Assembly (NCBI GenBank): GCA_964006375.1
Contig: OZ023266.1
Coordinates: 157,913,792 to 157,977,791, forward strand
DNA from: Tillus elongatus
Taxonomy: Eukaryota; Arthropoda; Insecta; Coleoptera; Cleridae
Direction: 5' to 3'
Length of the DNA stretch: 64,000 nt
Shown here: in pieces, positions 1 through 15,691 of the stretch
How the letters are laid out: the number at the start of each line of letters is the position of its first letter
Numbering within the stretch: the first letter of the stretch is position 1
The notes under the pieces: generated by a model
What the model saw: the letters and a program-made list of their open reading frames with translations, nothing else
What the model was told of the DNA's origin: nothing
Database searches by the model: none
Position numbers and translations under genes: made by a program

Positions 1-84
1 TATAGGGTGTCTTGAGCTACATCTTAAATACATATTTCTAGCAATCACAGGTTGGTCCATAAGACGTTGGTGATACAATTTTTT

Positions 85-208
85 TAGTGAATTTTCGTAG
101 AAAAAATTCACTAATGGAGAGATCTCGACTTTTGAATTTTGAAAATTTTTTTGCAAATGAGCGCGAACTAGGACCCCTAGAACCCATATCCGGTGTCAGT
201 TTCAATTT

Positions 209-305
<97 letters not shown>

Positions 306-683
306 ACGCGGCCTTTTTCTCCGGATAGCGTGATATTTTAAATGAGTTCACTTTGGCTTTAACAAATAACGAATATATTACAATATTTACAATAAGAATA
401 CGAATACACAAATAATAACTGTCTACACGTTCTATTCACCGAACTCCGTCTTTAACTATGATTAACCTCTTGTTAACCCGGACTTCTTCAGAGACTCGAC
501 TCTGTGATATACTCTTTCAGACTCGGCTTCCTCTCACCGACTCTGTGCTCGACTGACTCCGCTCATAGACTCCGTGAGACTCCCTTCCGCCTTGCCGCTC
601 TGGCGTGACTGTTGCTGTAGCATCGTTCTGCGCCGAAGCACACTGAACAAGTCCCAGCTTGCCTTCTTTCGGAAATATTGCTT

Positions 684-780
<97 letters not shown>

Positions 781-1108
781 CACACCGATAACTCAAAAAA
801 TAATGTGCCGATTTTGATAAAATTTGGCATGTACCTTCCTTTTGTAAGTGGCTTGGATAAGTTTGTTAGTCAGGAAAATCGGACGAGGTTTTCCGGGAAA
901 ATTTTGAGTTTTCATTCGAAAAAAATTTTTATCTCAAAAAATAAAAAAGCTATGATAACCAAATTTGGTAGGTAGATTTACGACATAAAAAGTAAACTAT
1001 ACACAAAAATTTAGATTTATATGTTACAAGAAAAAAAAAGTTATAATAAAATATTTGGTGCCATTCTATGAAAATTCACTACCATAACGCACTTGCTGCG
1101 TCTTCGAG
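85..1108 (+). mobile_element. HINE-like (Helentron-type) element H1
   Basis: It starts with the hairpin AGTGAATTTT...AAAATTCACT, followed by the conserved block GCGCGAACTAGGACC and an (AT)n tract. It ends with AAAATTCACTA, the ACGCA/TGCGT hairpin and CGAG at 1108. It is inserted in a T-run of an older relative. The AT tract (about 209-301 and 688-773) is itself split by a TG...CA insertion. No coding capacity is evident; the AT-derived reading frames are artefacts. Confidence 0.7.
302..687. mobile_element. Probable solo LTR inside an AT microsatellite
   Basis: This 386-bp segment interrupts the (AT)n of H1 on both sides. It begins TGTGACGCGG and ends TTGCTTCACA, so it has LTR-like TG...CA ends with a 5-bp inverted repeat (TGTGA/TCACA). 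Its base composition is richer in GC than its surroundings. Any target duplication would be hidden in the AT repeat. It holds no gene. No second copy lies in the window, so LTR identity rests on the ends and on its clean excision from the repeat. Confidence 0.55.
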
Positions 1109-1429
1109 TTTTTTATATATCTAAAACGCCTTATGTTATTGCATTTTTGCATTTTCCATCAAAATATAATGCACATTTGTAAGAAAAGAAATTCGGGAAG
1201 CAGCAAGTGCGTTATGGTAGCGAATTTTCATTAAATCATTCAATTCTTCAAATTTGAATAGCTCAATTTGATATTAACCTATAAGGTTGACCAAGAAACC
1301 AGTTTTTTTTTCGGGAACACTTTAAGTTTACTTTCAGAAATTTTTGTACATTTTCAAACCATACAGTTATTTTGGTGAAACATGCCACATTGATTCATAC
1401 ATTTTTTTATTATTACTATATTTAGCAAT

Positions 1430-1665
1430 ATACATATATACTTTCGAATGCGTTTAGATGTCCTGGTTGTCTAGCATTTTTATTAATTTTAGAATCTCCT
1501 CATTAACTTGTTGATTATTACCCCAAATATGTCGGGAGACGGAATGTAATAGCGTATCTTAATTGTGCTAAATGTTCTTTGAATCTAATTCCAATAGATC
1601 TTTTTGTTTGTCCGACGTATTTAGGATCACAAACTTTACAACATATTTCATAAATTCCCGACATT
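1430..1665 (-). pseudogene. GIY-YIG endonuclease domain of Penelope-like element A
   Basis: On the minus strand, from about 1662 down, the translation reads GIYEICCKVCDPKYVGQT and then RFKEHLAQLRY. This matches the GIY-YIG nuclease domain that ends Penelope-like polyproteins: a GIY motif, a Cys pair, YVGQT in the YIG position, and the R..EH helix. In the family this domain cuts target DNA to prime reverse transcription. The frame breaks after the RY motif and again downstream, so the copy is dead. It is the 3' partner of the reverse transcriptase at 2042-2785 in the same orientation, and it resembles the intact-looking domain at 35618-35926. Confidence 0.8.
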
Positions 1666-2041
1666 TGGCCGTACTATCCTTGTCTTTTGGGTTACCTAGC
1701 AAGTTTCCTAAAGTATTTTTTTTGTCGAAAAAGTTAGTTGCAAATTGGCATTTTGAAAAATGCTATCTAGACCCCACGTGATGAGAGGTTCAAATCGTAA
1801 GCAAACAAAGTTTTTTTCTGCTTTCGCTCTTCAAAAACTCGTTGATTCTGCTAACGTTTTCTTTATTTTCTGTTTGTTAATTAATTTCTCCACTAGGCAT
1901 GCAGTGGATCCGTTGTATTCGGCCACGTTCTTAATATACTTTAATTCTTTGGTATATTTATTTTTACTTAAATGAAAATTAATTTACCTGTTCACTAAAA
2001 AATTCAGACTGGCTATTTTCTGTGCGTACGTATGATGTGAG

Positions 2042-2785
2042 TCATTCGGATAGGAAGCTTAGAGTGCTGGTTTCCTTTTTATGGACATTGAAGTCTGAAG
2101 TGTCTTTATTTTTGATAACTAGTACATCTAGAAAGGGTAATTTATTATTAATTTCTAATTCGTGGGTAAATTTTATAAAGCCAATTTTATTTTTTAGTTT
2201 GGCATAAAATCTTCTATTCTGCAAATGTTTGTGTTAAACACTGCGAAAATATCATCCACGTAACGAAACCAACCACTTTCACTTTCAAGATCTGTGTCAA
2301 ATCTACCCATGAAAAGATCTGCAATAAATGGCGATAGCGGGTTGATCATTGCCGTGCCTTGGGCTTGTTAAAATAACTCATTGTTAAATTAAAAATATTT
2401 TGTTTAGTACAAAGGTTTCTTAAAGTTAAATATTCTTTGCAGACCTTTTTAGTTATTTTATTGATTTGTAACAACTCTTCTAAATACGTTAACGTTTGTT
2501 TCGTGGGAACGCTAGGAAACAACGGGGTTACATCAAATGAAACCAAAATCTCGCCTGCAATCAATTTAACCTGTTTAATTTTATTAATAAATTCAAGTAA
2601 ATGTGTTACTGAAAGACTTTTTTGTTTGACCGGTATGCTTTTAAACTTATTTGTTAACCACTTTGCTGAATTGCATGTCGGGGAATCTGTAGCCGAAACA
2701 ATAGGTCTCATTGATTTTCCCGGTTTATGCATTTTTGGGAAACCGTACTTTTTGGGGACTTTAGGATTTGTAACTTGTATTTATC
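2042..2785 (-). pseudogene. Penelope-like element A, reverse transcriptase
   Basis: Minus-strand pieces, in order, give KYGFPKMHKPGKSMRPIVS, then SFDVTPLFPSVPTKQTL, then NPLSPFIADLF, then WFRYVDDIFAVFNTN near 2250, then KFTHELEINNKLPFLDVLV. These are the conserved reverse-transcriptase motifs of Penelope-like elements, including the catalytic YVDD. At least one frameshift lies just after the YVDD block (about 2215), so no single frame spans the domain. The start is cut at about 2785, where it abuts a second copy in the same orientation. The GIY-YIG domain follows at 1430-1665. Identification is strong; function is lost. Confidence 0.85.
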
Positions 2786-3241
2786 AAATGTATTGTTCAA
2801 TTTGGCAATAAAATCTTCTACTCTGAAAATATTGGTGTTAAAAACACACTCTAGGAAAATACTCACTATCACTTTCAAGATCTGTTTCAAATCTACTCAT
2901 GAAATGGTTTGCAATAAATGGCGACAGCGGGTTGCCCATTGCCGTGCCTTGGTTTGTTCAAAAAACCCATTGTTGAATTGAAAAATATTTTGTTTAATAC
3001 AAACGCTTGCTTCGTGTGAACGCTAGGAAACAATGAGGTTACATCAAATGAAATGACAACCTCGCCTTCAATCAATTTACCCTCTTTAATTTTATTCATA
3101 AATTCAAGTGAATTTGTTACTGAAAAACTTTTTTGTTTGACGGGCAAGCTTTTAAACTCATTTGTCAACGGCTTTGCTAAATTGTATGTCGGGAAATGTA
3201 TAACCGAAACAATAGGTCTCGTTGATTTTCCCCGGTTATAA
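2786..3241 (-). pseudogene. Penelope-like element B, deleted reverse transcriptase
   Basis: A second Penelope reverse transcriptase fragment lies upstream of copy A in the same orientation. Visible motifs are RGKSTRPIVSVIHFPT, SFDVTSLFPSVHTKQA, MGNPLSPFIANHFMSRF and NTNIFRVEDFIAKL. There are two internal deletions. One removes sequence after the VHTKQA motif, and the other removes the segment that would hold the catalytic YVDD. The head-to-tail arrangement with copy A fits the tandem copies common for Penelope elements, but a rearrangement is also possible. Confidence 0.75.
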
Positions 3242-3364
3242 ATTTGTAGGGGACCGTACAGTTAAGTATTTAAATTCTTGCTAGAAAAATGCGACAGACA
3301 ACAATATGTTACTTTACGGTGACGAAATGTAAAAGCTCAAGTACCTACCTGCAGGTTTAGTTTA
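3242..3364. other. Unassigned spacer
   Basis: This short AT-rich stretch lies between Penelope copy B and the hAT-like element. I see no gene or repeat in it. Confidence 0.4.
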
Positions 3365-3657
3365 CAAGGGAGGCTCCTCAATAAGTGCGCCCGTGCGCGC
3401 GCACTGCCGCCTGCCGTGGAAAAAACAATATTTTTGCTATGCTATATTTTAATAAATTTTTATTTACTTTTTTATCTCCTGCATTCAACAAACAAAATTA
3501 GTATATCGAGGATAGCAGAGAGTCGGCAGCCATTAATACAGAATACAGAATCAGAATAAGTATAGTGTTAATCGTTGCAGACGTTATATACATCCATATC
3601 CATATAAAGCTGTCGGGCGGCGGTTTGTATTTTTCGGCGCTCTTACGAAATGCAATA

Positions 3658-3822
3658 AAGGTAAAGGTAAGATGCTTACAGGCAATTAGGCCATTGCTGA
3701 CCCTTTTTGCTCATCTAAACTAACCTACACTCCACCTTGAGCTCGATCTCAACGACGACAGTGATTTGAAAACTCATCCGCCGCCGGAGAGTCTCGAACC
3801 GTCGTCCCCCGAGTCCGTATTG
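3658..3822 (-). mobile_element. tRNA-derived SINE (family 2), 5'-truncated, with TSD
   Basis: This 165-bp insertion is flanked by GAAATGCAATA (3647-3657) and GAAATGCGATA (3823-3833), an 11-bp target duplication with one mismatch. The other hAT-like copy has the unoccupied site near 21380. On the minus strand it carries a pol III B-box-like GGTTCGAGACTC. The region that would hold the A box is missing. It matches the longer copy at 61371-61575. Confidence 0.8.
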
Positions 3823-4287
3823 GAAATGCGATAACTTCAATGCGAAATGATCGCCTAATCTTGATGATCTTTGTCGAAAACGACCGAATAAGCAATCTGT
3901 TGTGCGCTATAAAATTACACACTTCCAGTTTGTAGTGGACTTTTGGCAGAGCGTGTGTACCGACTACGTAGTAATTTTCGTCTTCGCGTCGGGTTGATTT
4001 TTAATTAGATAATTTCGTTGCTGTTTACATGTTCTAACAAGACAATTATTATTATTATTATGGTTACTACTTCGGGTTGCTTAATAAGTGGACAAAATAA
4101 TTGTGATAATGTGATTAATTCAGTGGGTATTTTAAATTTAAAGGTTACCTTTTTAAGGGACTTTTTAACTACTATAACGCATAACTAACTAGAGGAAAAC
4201 TTGGTAAGTAGTTAATAATTATTAAATTTAGTAAGTAGGTTTCTTTAAAATACATTTTCGGGGGAAAATAAGCGAGCCCTTCATTTT

Positions 4288-5425
<1,138 letters not shown>

Positions 5426-5473
5426 TTTTTTTTCTTGCGCACCCCCAATGCATTAAGGCGCGAGCCGCTACTG

Positions 5474-5969
5474 CAATTTTAATAAATCAAGCTTCGTAAA
5501 AAGATAGTTGAATTTTATAACATATTTGAGAAGAAATTGTGATCAAAGGTTTTTAAAAAATATTTTTCTGATAATATTTTACATAAACGGATATTAAAAC
5601 GCGTCTCAAGTACTCTTTTATGTTAACCGCCCTGTCATTATTGCCGGCAGATAACGATTTCATGAAAACGGGTGTGCTTATCTACCTCGGCTCACGAAAT
5701 GCGATCTTGATAAGTTTCAGCACGAAATGAAATTTAGACACGAGAAACTGTGACATTATGTAACGAAGAATGTCGAAGATGGCTATCTGTGCAAAGAGAA
5801 ACTGCTTAAATTGTTTGCTAATTCAAAAGAATATATCTACGAAAATAATCAAAACGGTTTAGTAAAATACAAATGGCATAATTCCTTGAGTTATTTTAAC
5901 AAGCAAAATAAATGTGTAAACAAGTTGTACTAAAACTGAGATGTAAGCAAGCGTTTATTTGAAAAGATT
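5474..5969. other. Unassigned AT-rich sequence
   Basis: I see no coding region, tandem repeat or recognised element end. It separates hAT-like copy 1 from HINE-like H4. Confidence 0.4.
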
Positions 5970-6749
<780 letters not shown>

Positions 6750-6815
6750 ACAATCAAAACAGGAGCATGACACAGTAAGTACAGTATGGTAGCACATTTT
6801 GCAACATACAAAGTT

Positions 6816-8141
<1,326 letters not shown>

Positions 8142-8249
8142 AAAGACTTCAAACGTTTAATAACACAGACGAAATAATTTTTTCAATGTTGTATCTGGAG
8201 TTAAAAAGCAGAATCTTGTTGGCTGCGTCTAGAAGAAATCTGCACCTTG
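8142..8249. other. Unassigned flank of SINE insertion
   Basis: Non-coding sequence between H5 and the SINE target duplication; nothing recognised. Confidence 0.4.
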
Positions 8250-8262
8250 ATACTTTGATTGA

Positions 8263-8626
8263 AAGACCCTCGGTGGTTCAGTGGTAAGAACGTGCGCCTC
8301 TGAACCGAAGGGTACTGGGTTCGATCGCACGGAACTCGTTTGACTTTTTCAGTACCTACTGTACAATTAACATCAACCGAAGTTGTGGCATCGTATTTGA
8401 GCAAGTTGAATGTTTGCACGTTCCGCCCTTCGGAGAGGGCGTAAAGTTGTCGGTCCCGTGTCCATGCGATGTTGGGTACGTTAAAGATCCCTCCCTCCTT
8501 ACAGAAAGGCAGGGGTTCGGCAAAATTTCCAGGATAGTGAGGTGAAACTACTCCCTCGCGTCGGTGATTGGCCATAGCAGGGGAAATAGACCGAAACAAA
8601 ACACACACACACACACACACACACAC
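8263..8626 (+). mobile_element. Complete tRNA-derived SINE (family 1)
   Basis: This 364-bp SINE is bounded by an exact 13-bp target duplication, ATACTTTGATTGA (8250-8262 and 8627-8639). Its head has a pol III A box (TGGTTCAGTGGT, 8274-8285) and B box (GGTTCGATC, 8318-8326) at tRNA-like spacing. The body has a central region (GGTCCCGTGTCCATGCGATG and GTTAAAGATCC) shared with the copies at 14.1 kb and 33.0 kb. The tail is (AC)n. The shared body may be one of the conserved SINE domains known across Metazoa; I cannot name which. Confidence 0.9.
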
Positions 8627-8795
8627 ATACTTTGATTGACACGTAACCATCTGTATACGTATCTTCTGTACGTTGCCTATACAAATATGAACTATAGATC
8701 TATCTACATGCAGAACAACCAAAGGGAATAAATTCTTAATTCTTTTGTATATTTGTAAAAATCCTGAAAGACGTCAATTTTAGATTAAAAAAGTC

Positions 8796-9939
<1,144 letters not shown>

Positions 9940-10261
9940 AATGACATTCTGCAACATGGAAACTTCACCCCAACATTTAACCACCTTCGAGTATCAATTG
10001 CAACTCCCATATTTTCAAATAGGATGTAATACCTGATTTAAAAGATATCATCATTCTCTATTAAAAAATGACATGCTTTTACCGTTTATTGCACAAATTT
10101 ATATCAATTAAAAAGAAAACATATAGTTTTGTTCAAAACGCCTTAGTAACTTGCTGTGTGATTGTAACCATAGTACTTGTCAGTGGTTAACTGCGATTCA
10201 AAAACATGATTTATTTGACAGAAATGTATAAAATAACAATTCTGCAGATGATTGTTTTTTA
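9940..10261. other. Unassigned, likely LINE 3' flank
   Basis: AT-rich with no reading frame of note. The part next to 10262 may include the 3' UTR and A-rich tail of the minus-strand LINE, which reads GAAATAAAATAAAAAC on that strand. Confidence 0.35.
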
Positions 10262-12642
10262 GTTTTTATTTTATTTCAACAACACACCACGAGGGCTCGC
10301 AGCCTAAATACTATCGTACCCTGGCTGTCGACAAGAGGAAAGAGGCAACTTGTTAATTCTGGACTTAAAGTTTTGGCGGTTGGGAGAAGGAAAAATATGT
10401 GCCGGCAAGGAATTGCACAACTTGGAAGCCATCGGGACAAAAGAGCGGGCATAACAAGACGTTCTATGTGTGGTGACCTGGACAGTAAAAGGGTGCATTC
10501 GCTCTGTTCCCCTGGTAGATCTGTTGGGGGCAGCAGGTGGAGGAACTATGGAAGAAAGCTCATCTGAGCAGTGCCCGTGCAGATATCTATAAAAGAGAGA
10601 GAGAGAGGTTACCAACGGCACGTCAGTGGACAAAAGATGGCAGCCTATGGGTGAGGCTAGGGTCACCGATGAGACGTATAGCTCTCTTCTGAATGGAGTC
10701 CAGGATACCGAGTGTAGAAGCGGCAGTGGCACCCCAGATGTGGGAGCAGTATTCGAGGTTTGGCATTATTTGTGAAGTATATAAGGTATAGAAATTAGCT
10801 GGTGAAAAGTATTTGCGAGGCCGGAAGAGGAAACCTTATTTCTTAGCAGCCGCTTCTGCAATTGATGTGACATGTTGGTGCCAATTGAGATTTCGATCCA
10901 CAGAAATGCCAATAAGTGAAAAGGGCTCATTAATTTGAATAACTTGGTTGTTCATTGTGATGGGTCTAGGGCTGGTGTATCTCTTATGATATAGAAGGCA
11001 AGACTGAGATTTGGTGGAGTTGAATTGTACAAGATTTCTACTTCCCCAGTCTAATATTTTTTGGAGATCCACATAGACAGAACCCTCCATGAGTCTGCGA
11101 TCCACATCTAATTGGGCAAAAGAGACATGCTTAGAATATTGTATATTTGAGTAGAGGGTGCTGTCATCCGCGTAACTGTGAACTGGGTTCGATGTGCTAG
11201 AGAGGAGGTCATTGATGTAGAGAAGAAACAAAGTAGGGGCTAAAGCTGAACCTTGGGGGACTCCTGCCTTAATTGGATACAGTTTAGAGGAATGGCCATC
11301 CACGACAACAGAAATGCTCCGGTTGGAGAGGAAATTTGCTGTCCGGGTACAAAGTTTTGCTGGTAGGCCATAGGCCGGAAGCTTATTAAGCAGCGCTGCG
11401 TGACAGACTTGGGCGAATGCTTTGGATATGTCTACAGCGACAATCCGGGATTCACCGTGTAGTTCCATAGACTTGCTCCAAGAATGGGTGACAAAGGAAA
11501 GGAGGCCGGCAGTTGATCTGCGCTGACGGAATGCATACTGCCTGTCGTGGATTAGACTGTGTTTTTCAAAAAAAATTAGTAATTCGGTGTTTATATACTT
11601 TTCCATCACTTTAGAAACGACTGAAAGAGGCGAAATAGGCCTGTAGTTGCTAGAAAGCGCTTTGGATCCTTTCTTGGGGACGGGTTGTACTCGAGCAGTT
11701 TTCCAGTTACTAGGGAATATGCCTCTATTGTAGAATGTCTGAAACAGACGAGCCAGGACAGGAGCAAGTTCTGGTACGCATATTTTGAGAACAATTGCTG
11801 GGATCTCGTCAAGCCCAGAGGCTTTCCTGGTATTTAGAGAAGAGAGCATCTTACGTACCTTTTTGGTTTTGAAAATGATATCCGTCATTTTATGCGCGAC
11901 ATTGGTGACTGTTGGTGGTTGAACATTTGGATGTTGGTTGAGAGTCGAATTGCCGGCGAACTACAAGGCAAAAAGTTCAGCCTTGCTCAGGGCGGTAGAA
12001 ACAATTTCATCCCCTGAAACAGGAGGTGGGAACGTACTCTTGCAGAAATTATTCCCAATAGATTTAGCAAGAGTCCAGAAGGGTTTGCTGCCGTTGGAGC
12101 TTGAAAGGACTTTGTTTTTGATGTGGTTATTAAACGAGTTTTTTTGCCTCAGAAAGAATGCGGGCACAGGGGTTTCTTGCGTCGTTAAATGCTTGAAGGT
12201 TTTCTTGACTGGGATTGTGTAGAAGCGTTTTGTGAGCTTTGACCTTTTCAAGTCTGCTCTTGTCACATGATTTAGAGAACCAGGGCTTCTGAGTGACTAA
12301 AGAGGTTTTCTGTGTACGTGGAATAAAAAAATCCATGCCAGCTTGGATGATTTCGGTGACGTTTTGTGAGATATCAGAGGGGTCAGAATGATAGAAGCAG
12401 ACAGACGCCCATGGAAATGAGGAAACGTAATCCCGTATTTCGTCCCAGTTCGCGGAGTTGTAGTGCCAAACGATACGTGGGTGTGATGACTGTGTGACCT
12501 CGGGTTGCATTGCGCAGGAAGCAGTTACCATGCCATGGTCTGGGAGACCAAGGGGGGCGGTGACTGATGTCTTATAGCATTCAGGTTTTGTAGTAAGGAG
12601 AGTAAGGAGGTTACGGAGATAAAACACGATTACATATAACAT
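10262..12642 (-). pseudogene. Non-LTR retrotransposon ORF2 (copy J1)
   Basis: The ORF2 protein of a LINE copies its own RNA into DNA at a nicked target. Minus-strand pieces in order: a linker region between endonuclease and RT (12642-11961, two frames); the RT domain (11888-10836) with NYRPISPLSVVSKVMEKYI, VAVDISKAFAQV, GVPQGSALAPTLFLLYINDL and catalytic YADDSTLYS; then the C-terminal region (10732-10304) with SFVPMASKLCNSLPAHIFP. There are frameshifts near 11900 and 10800. The endonuclease is missing, cut off near 12640. The motifs fit the Jockey/CR1 group of LINEs; the clade is not fixed. A second copy lies at 54117-55910. Strong as a LINE. Confidence 0.85.
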
Positions 12643-13221
12643 CGATCACTATATCCGAAGGGACAATTAGTAAAATTAAAAGGCAATTTCGCGAGCTTGG
12701 ACTTTTAAGGCATATACAAAAGAAACTTCTAATGCATTGAGTAATGATACCAAATTGCATGTAATACTTCAATTGGAGGAAAACCCATATATCGATATAG
12801 TTCGAGTCGACAAGCAGCCAGAACACTGCATGTTAGCCACTCATCGAATATTCTAATACTAAAAGAAAATAAAATGCGTCCCTATAAATTGATACAAAAT
12901 CGAGAGCTTACATGGGAGTGGTCCCATGTTCAGCAAGTCAAGATCTGGTGATGGAATCTTAGGGAAATCGCGGGAAATCATCAAAAATTATTTTTCATGT
13001 ATGCTGATCGATCTTTTCGTCAATTGTGGACCAATTTAAAAAAATCTTCTTTTCTTCATAGGGTATACTTATGAGGTGGTCCCATTTTCACCAAGTCAGG
13101 ATCTGGGATCCCAGGAAAATCTATCCTCTTATAATCTATGTGACTTGAAGTTCTACTTTAATACGGCATTTTGATTATATTATAGTAGTTTTCTAACACC
13201 GTACTTACGTCAAAAAAAAAA
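12643..13221. repeat. Unassigned region with a 50-bp direct repeat
   Basis: No gene seen. A segment at about 12911-12965 (GTGGTCCCATGTTCAGCAAG) recurs at about 13071-13115 (GTGGTCCCATTTTCACCAAG), each followed by TCA(A/G)GATCTGG. The spacing is 160 bp. Its origin is unknown. Confidence 0.45.
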
Positions 13222-13462
13222 AAAAATACTGACTTCGAAATAGGTACTAAAAAGCGAAAAATAACTGCATTACAGGTTTAATTCAAAAGGCACAAATTAA
13301 TTTAAATGATACATTATTATATGCGCTACCCTCTTATCTGTTTGAAGTCGGTGCCAAGCCGGCAATATTTCGTTTAAATTAGTTTTTGTCTTTTGAATTA
13401 AACACGTAATCCAGTTATTTTTCGCATTTTAGTGCCTGCTTTAAAGTCGGTTTATTTTTTTA
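13222..13462. mobile_element. MITE-like inverted repeat element
   Basis: Two arms of about 80-90 bp (13222-13303 and 13373-13462) are imperfect reverse complements. Matching pieces include GCGAAAAATAACTG and GTTTAATTCAAAAG on one side against CAGTTATTTTTCGC and CTTTTGAATTAAAC on the other. The ends are ACTGACTTCG and AAAGTCGGTTT. There is no gene between the arms. The DNA transposon superfamily cannot be told from the ends. Confidence 0.6.
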
Positions 13463-13931
13463 AGTTTGTGTCTTACCGTCGGGTGTCAACGCACATACAA
13501 ATATCAACTGCAAAAACCCAGGCCTTCATTTATTTAAAATTTCGTTACGGGGTTGCCAAAAATATGTTGATAACGTCAAAACAAAATGATGGGGGAAAAT
13601 AGGTTTTCATGTAAAACATTTGCACTAATAAAATCGACGCGCCGCAACAACAGAGATTAAAATCTCTTACCTATATTCCCCGTTTTAAGTTGGGGAAGAA
13701 TGTTATAATTGTTCGGTTCAATTAAAACAAAGGTTCCCCCGCTCTTCAAGGCAGTAAAGCACGTTGCTCACGTAAAGGTCAATTATGTTGTTTCAATTGA
13801 AAACTTGTCAATTAAACTGATTGCTCGAATCGTAAAATCCGTACGGTTCATGAATATAATCGATGTTGCAAAACACTCTCGTTTTGTCTGTAGTGCTGCG
13901 TATAGTCAATTTGAGCAATGATTAAAAATTT
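13463..13931. other. Unassigned
   Basis: A 70-codon frame at 13709-13921 has no recognisable motif and I do not call it a gene. Nothing else is seen. Confidence 0.35.
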
Positions 13932-14124
13932 CGGGACACAGCACGTGCGTTATACTAGTGAATTTTCATAAGAATAGTACCTACACTGTTAGTACGGCAT
14001 ATTACTAAAATGAATAGTTTAAATTTAAACCGATCTTGAAGCTCTAGGTAACTAATTTGTATAAACAATTCACTTCAAGGTATCTGCATGTTTTTAGTGA
14101 ATTTTCATTATGAAAATTCACTAG
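13932..14124 (-). mobile_element. Short HINE-like element H7 without AT tract
   Basis: 193 bp from the 3' hairpin (CGGGACACAGC) to the 5' hairpin TAGTGAATTTTCATTATG / AAAATTCACTA at 14093-14123. It lacks the microsatellite. It resembles the AT-free copy at 24.47 kb. Confidence 0.6.
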
Positions 14125-14370
14125 TTATTTGAGCAAGTTGAATGTCTGCACGTTCCGCCCTTCGGAGGGGGCGTAAAGCCGCCGGTCCCGTGTCCTTGCT
14201 ATGTTGGGCGCGTTAAAGATCCCTACCCTCCTTACAGAAAGGCAGGGGTTCGGCAAAATTTCCAGGATATTGAGGTGAAAGTACCCACTGGCGTCGGCGA
14301 TTTGCCCTAGTCGCAGAAATAGGCCGACGTTAAAGAAACAAAACACACACAAAAAAATCACAACACACAC
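14125..14370 (+). mobile_element. SINE family 1, 5'-truncated copy
   Basis: It matches the body and tail of the SINE at 8263-8626 from GAGCAAGTTGAATG to the (AC)n-like tail; the tRNA head is absent. The flanks AAAATTCACTA (before) and AAAATTCACCA (14371 on) are alike and both are HINE-like 5' hairpin arms, so the SINE appears to have landed in such a hairpin. Confidence 0.75.
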
Positions 14371-14941
<571 letters not shown>

Positions 14942-14959
14942 TTACCGTCACAAAAACTG

Positions 14960-15214
<255 letters not shown>

Positions 15215-15690
15215 GCACATCTATTTGTGCGGTATTTCGTTTCTTTTCGGAAGCTTGTATATACAAAAGTACACCCCCCCCCCCACACACACACAGGCAC
15301 GCACGCGCGCACACCCACAGCACAACACATTAACACAGTATACAAAAAGCAGACCCACTTTGTATATAAACAAATATCGACGAAAACTTCGGAATGGCTA
15401 GGTAAGAAAAAATAAATAAAAAAACATGCATAAACACCAGTCAAGACAAACAGTCCTCATGAAAAACACAGCAGTGACAACAAAAGGACAGATATTATTT
15501 TATTTCCTCCTCTAATTCAGATTGATTATCGACTTCTCTCTGATTTAAATAAAGTAACCATTGTTTGGACTCTTTTTAAACTTGTGAGCAGAGTAACAGC
15601 ATATTATTTCCTACAGCATCATGTTAAACACTTTTTGAGCTAGGTGAGTGTGACTTCTCTGTCTAATGCTTTGGTTGCATTTCTCTTTTC
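15215..15690. other. Low-complexity and LINE 3' flank
   Basis: A C-run then (CA)n-rich stretch lies at about 15274-15320. The rest is probably 3' UTR of the minus-strand LINE that follows. No gene seen. Confidence 0.4.
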
Positions 15691-15691
15691 T

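Larger units (their letters stand above)
1..1400 (+). mobile_element. Older HINE-like copy, split by a younger one
   Basis: Positions 1-84 and about 1109-1400 are the two halves of one long-form HINE-like element. Joined, they match the continuous order seen near 41.46-41.7 kb and, inverted, near 7.1-7.3 kb and 53.9-54.1 kb (blocks reading GGTGTCTTGAGCTAC, GTTGGTGATACAATTT, CGCCTTATGTTATTGC, then GCAGCAAGTGCGTTATGG). The 5' end lies before the window. The 3' end is not sharp and fades near 1400. The interruption lies in a T-run. Confidence 0.65.

Noticed and set aside
87..341. Reading frames of alternating Ile-Tyr (also Val-Cys, Met-Tyr) at every AT tract
   Set aside because: They are translations of (AT)n or (ATATGT)n microsatellites and appear on both strands, with no coding constraint.
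8201..8722. A 173-codon minus-strand frame
   Set aside because: It lies antisense to a SINE defined by pol III boxes and an exact target duplication; the protein-like translation is incidental.
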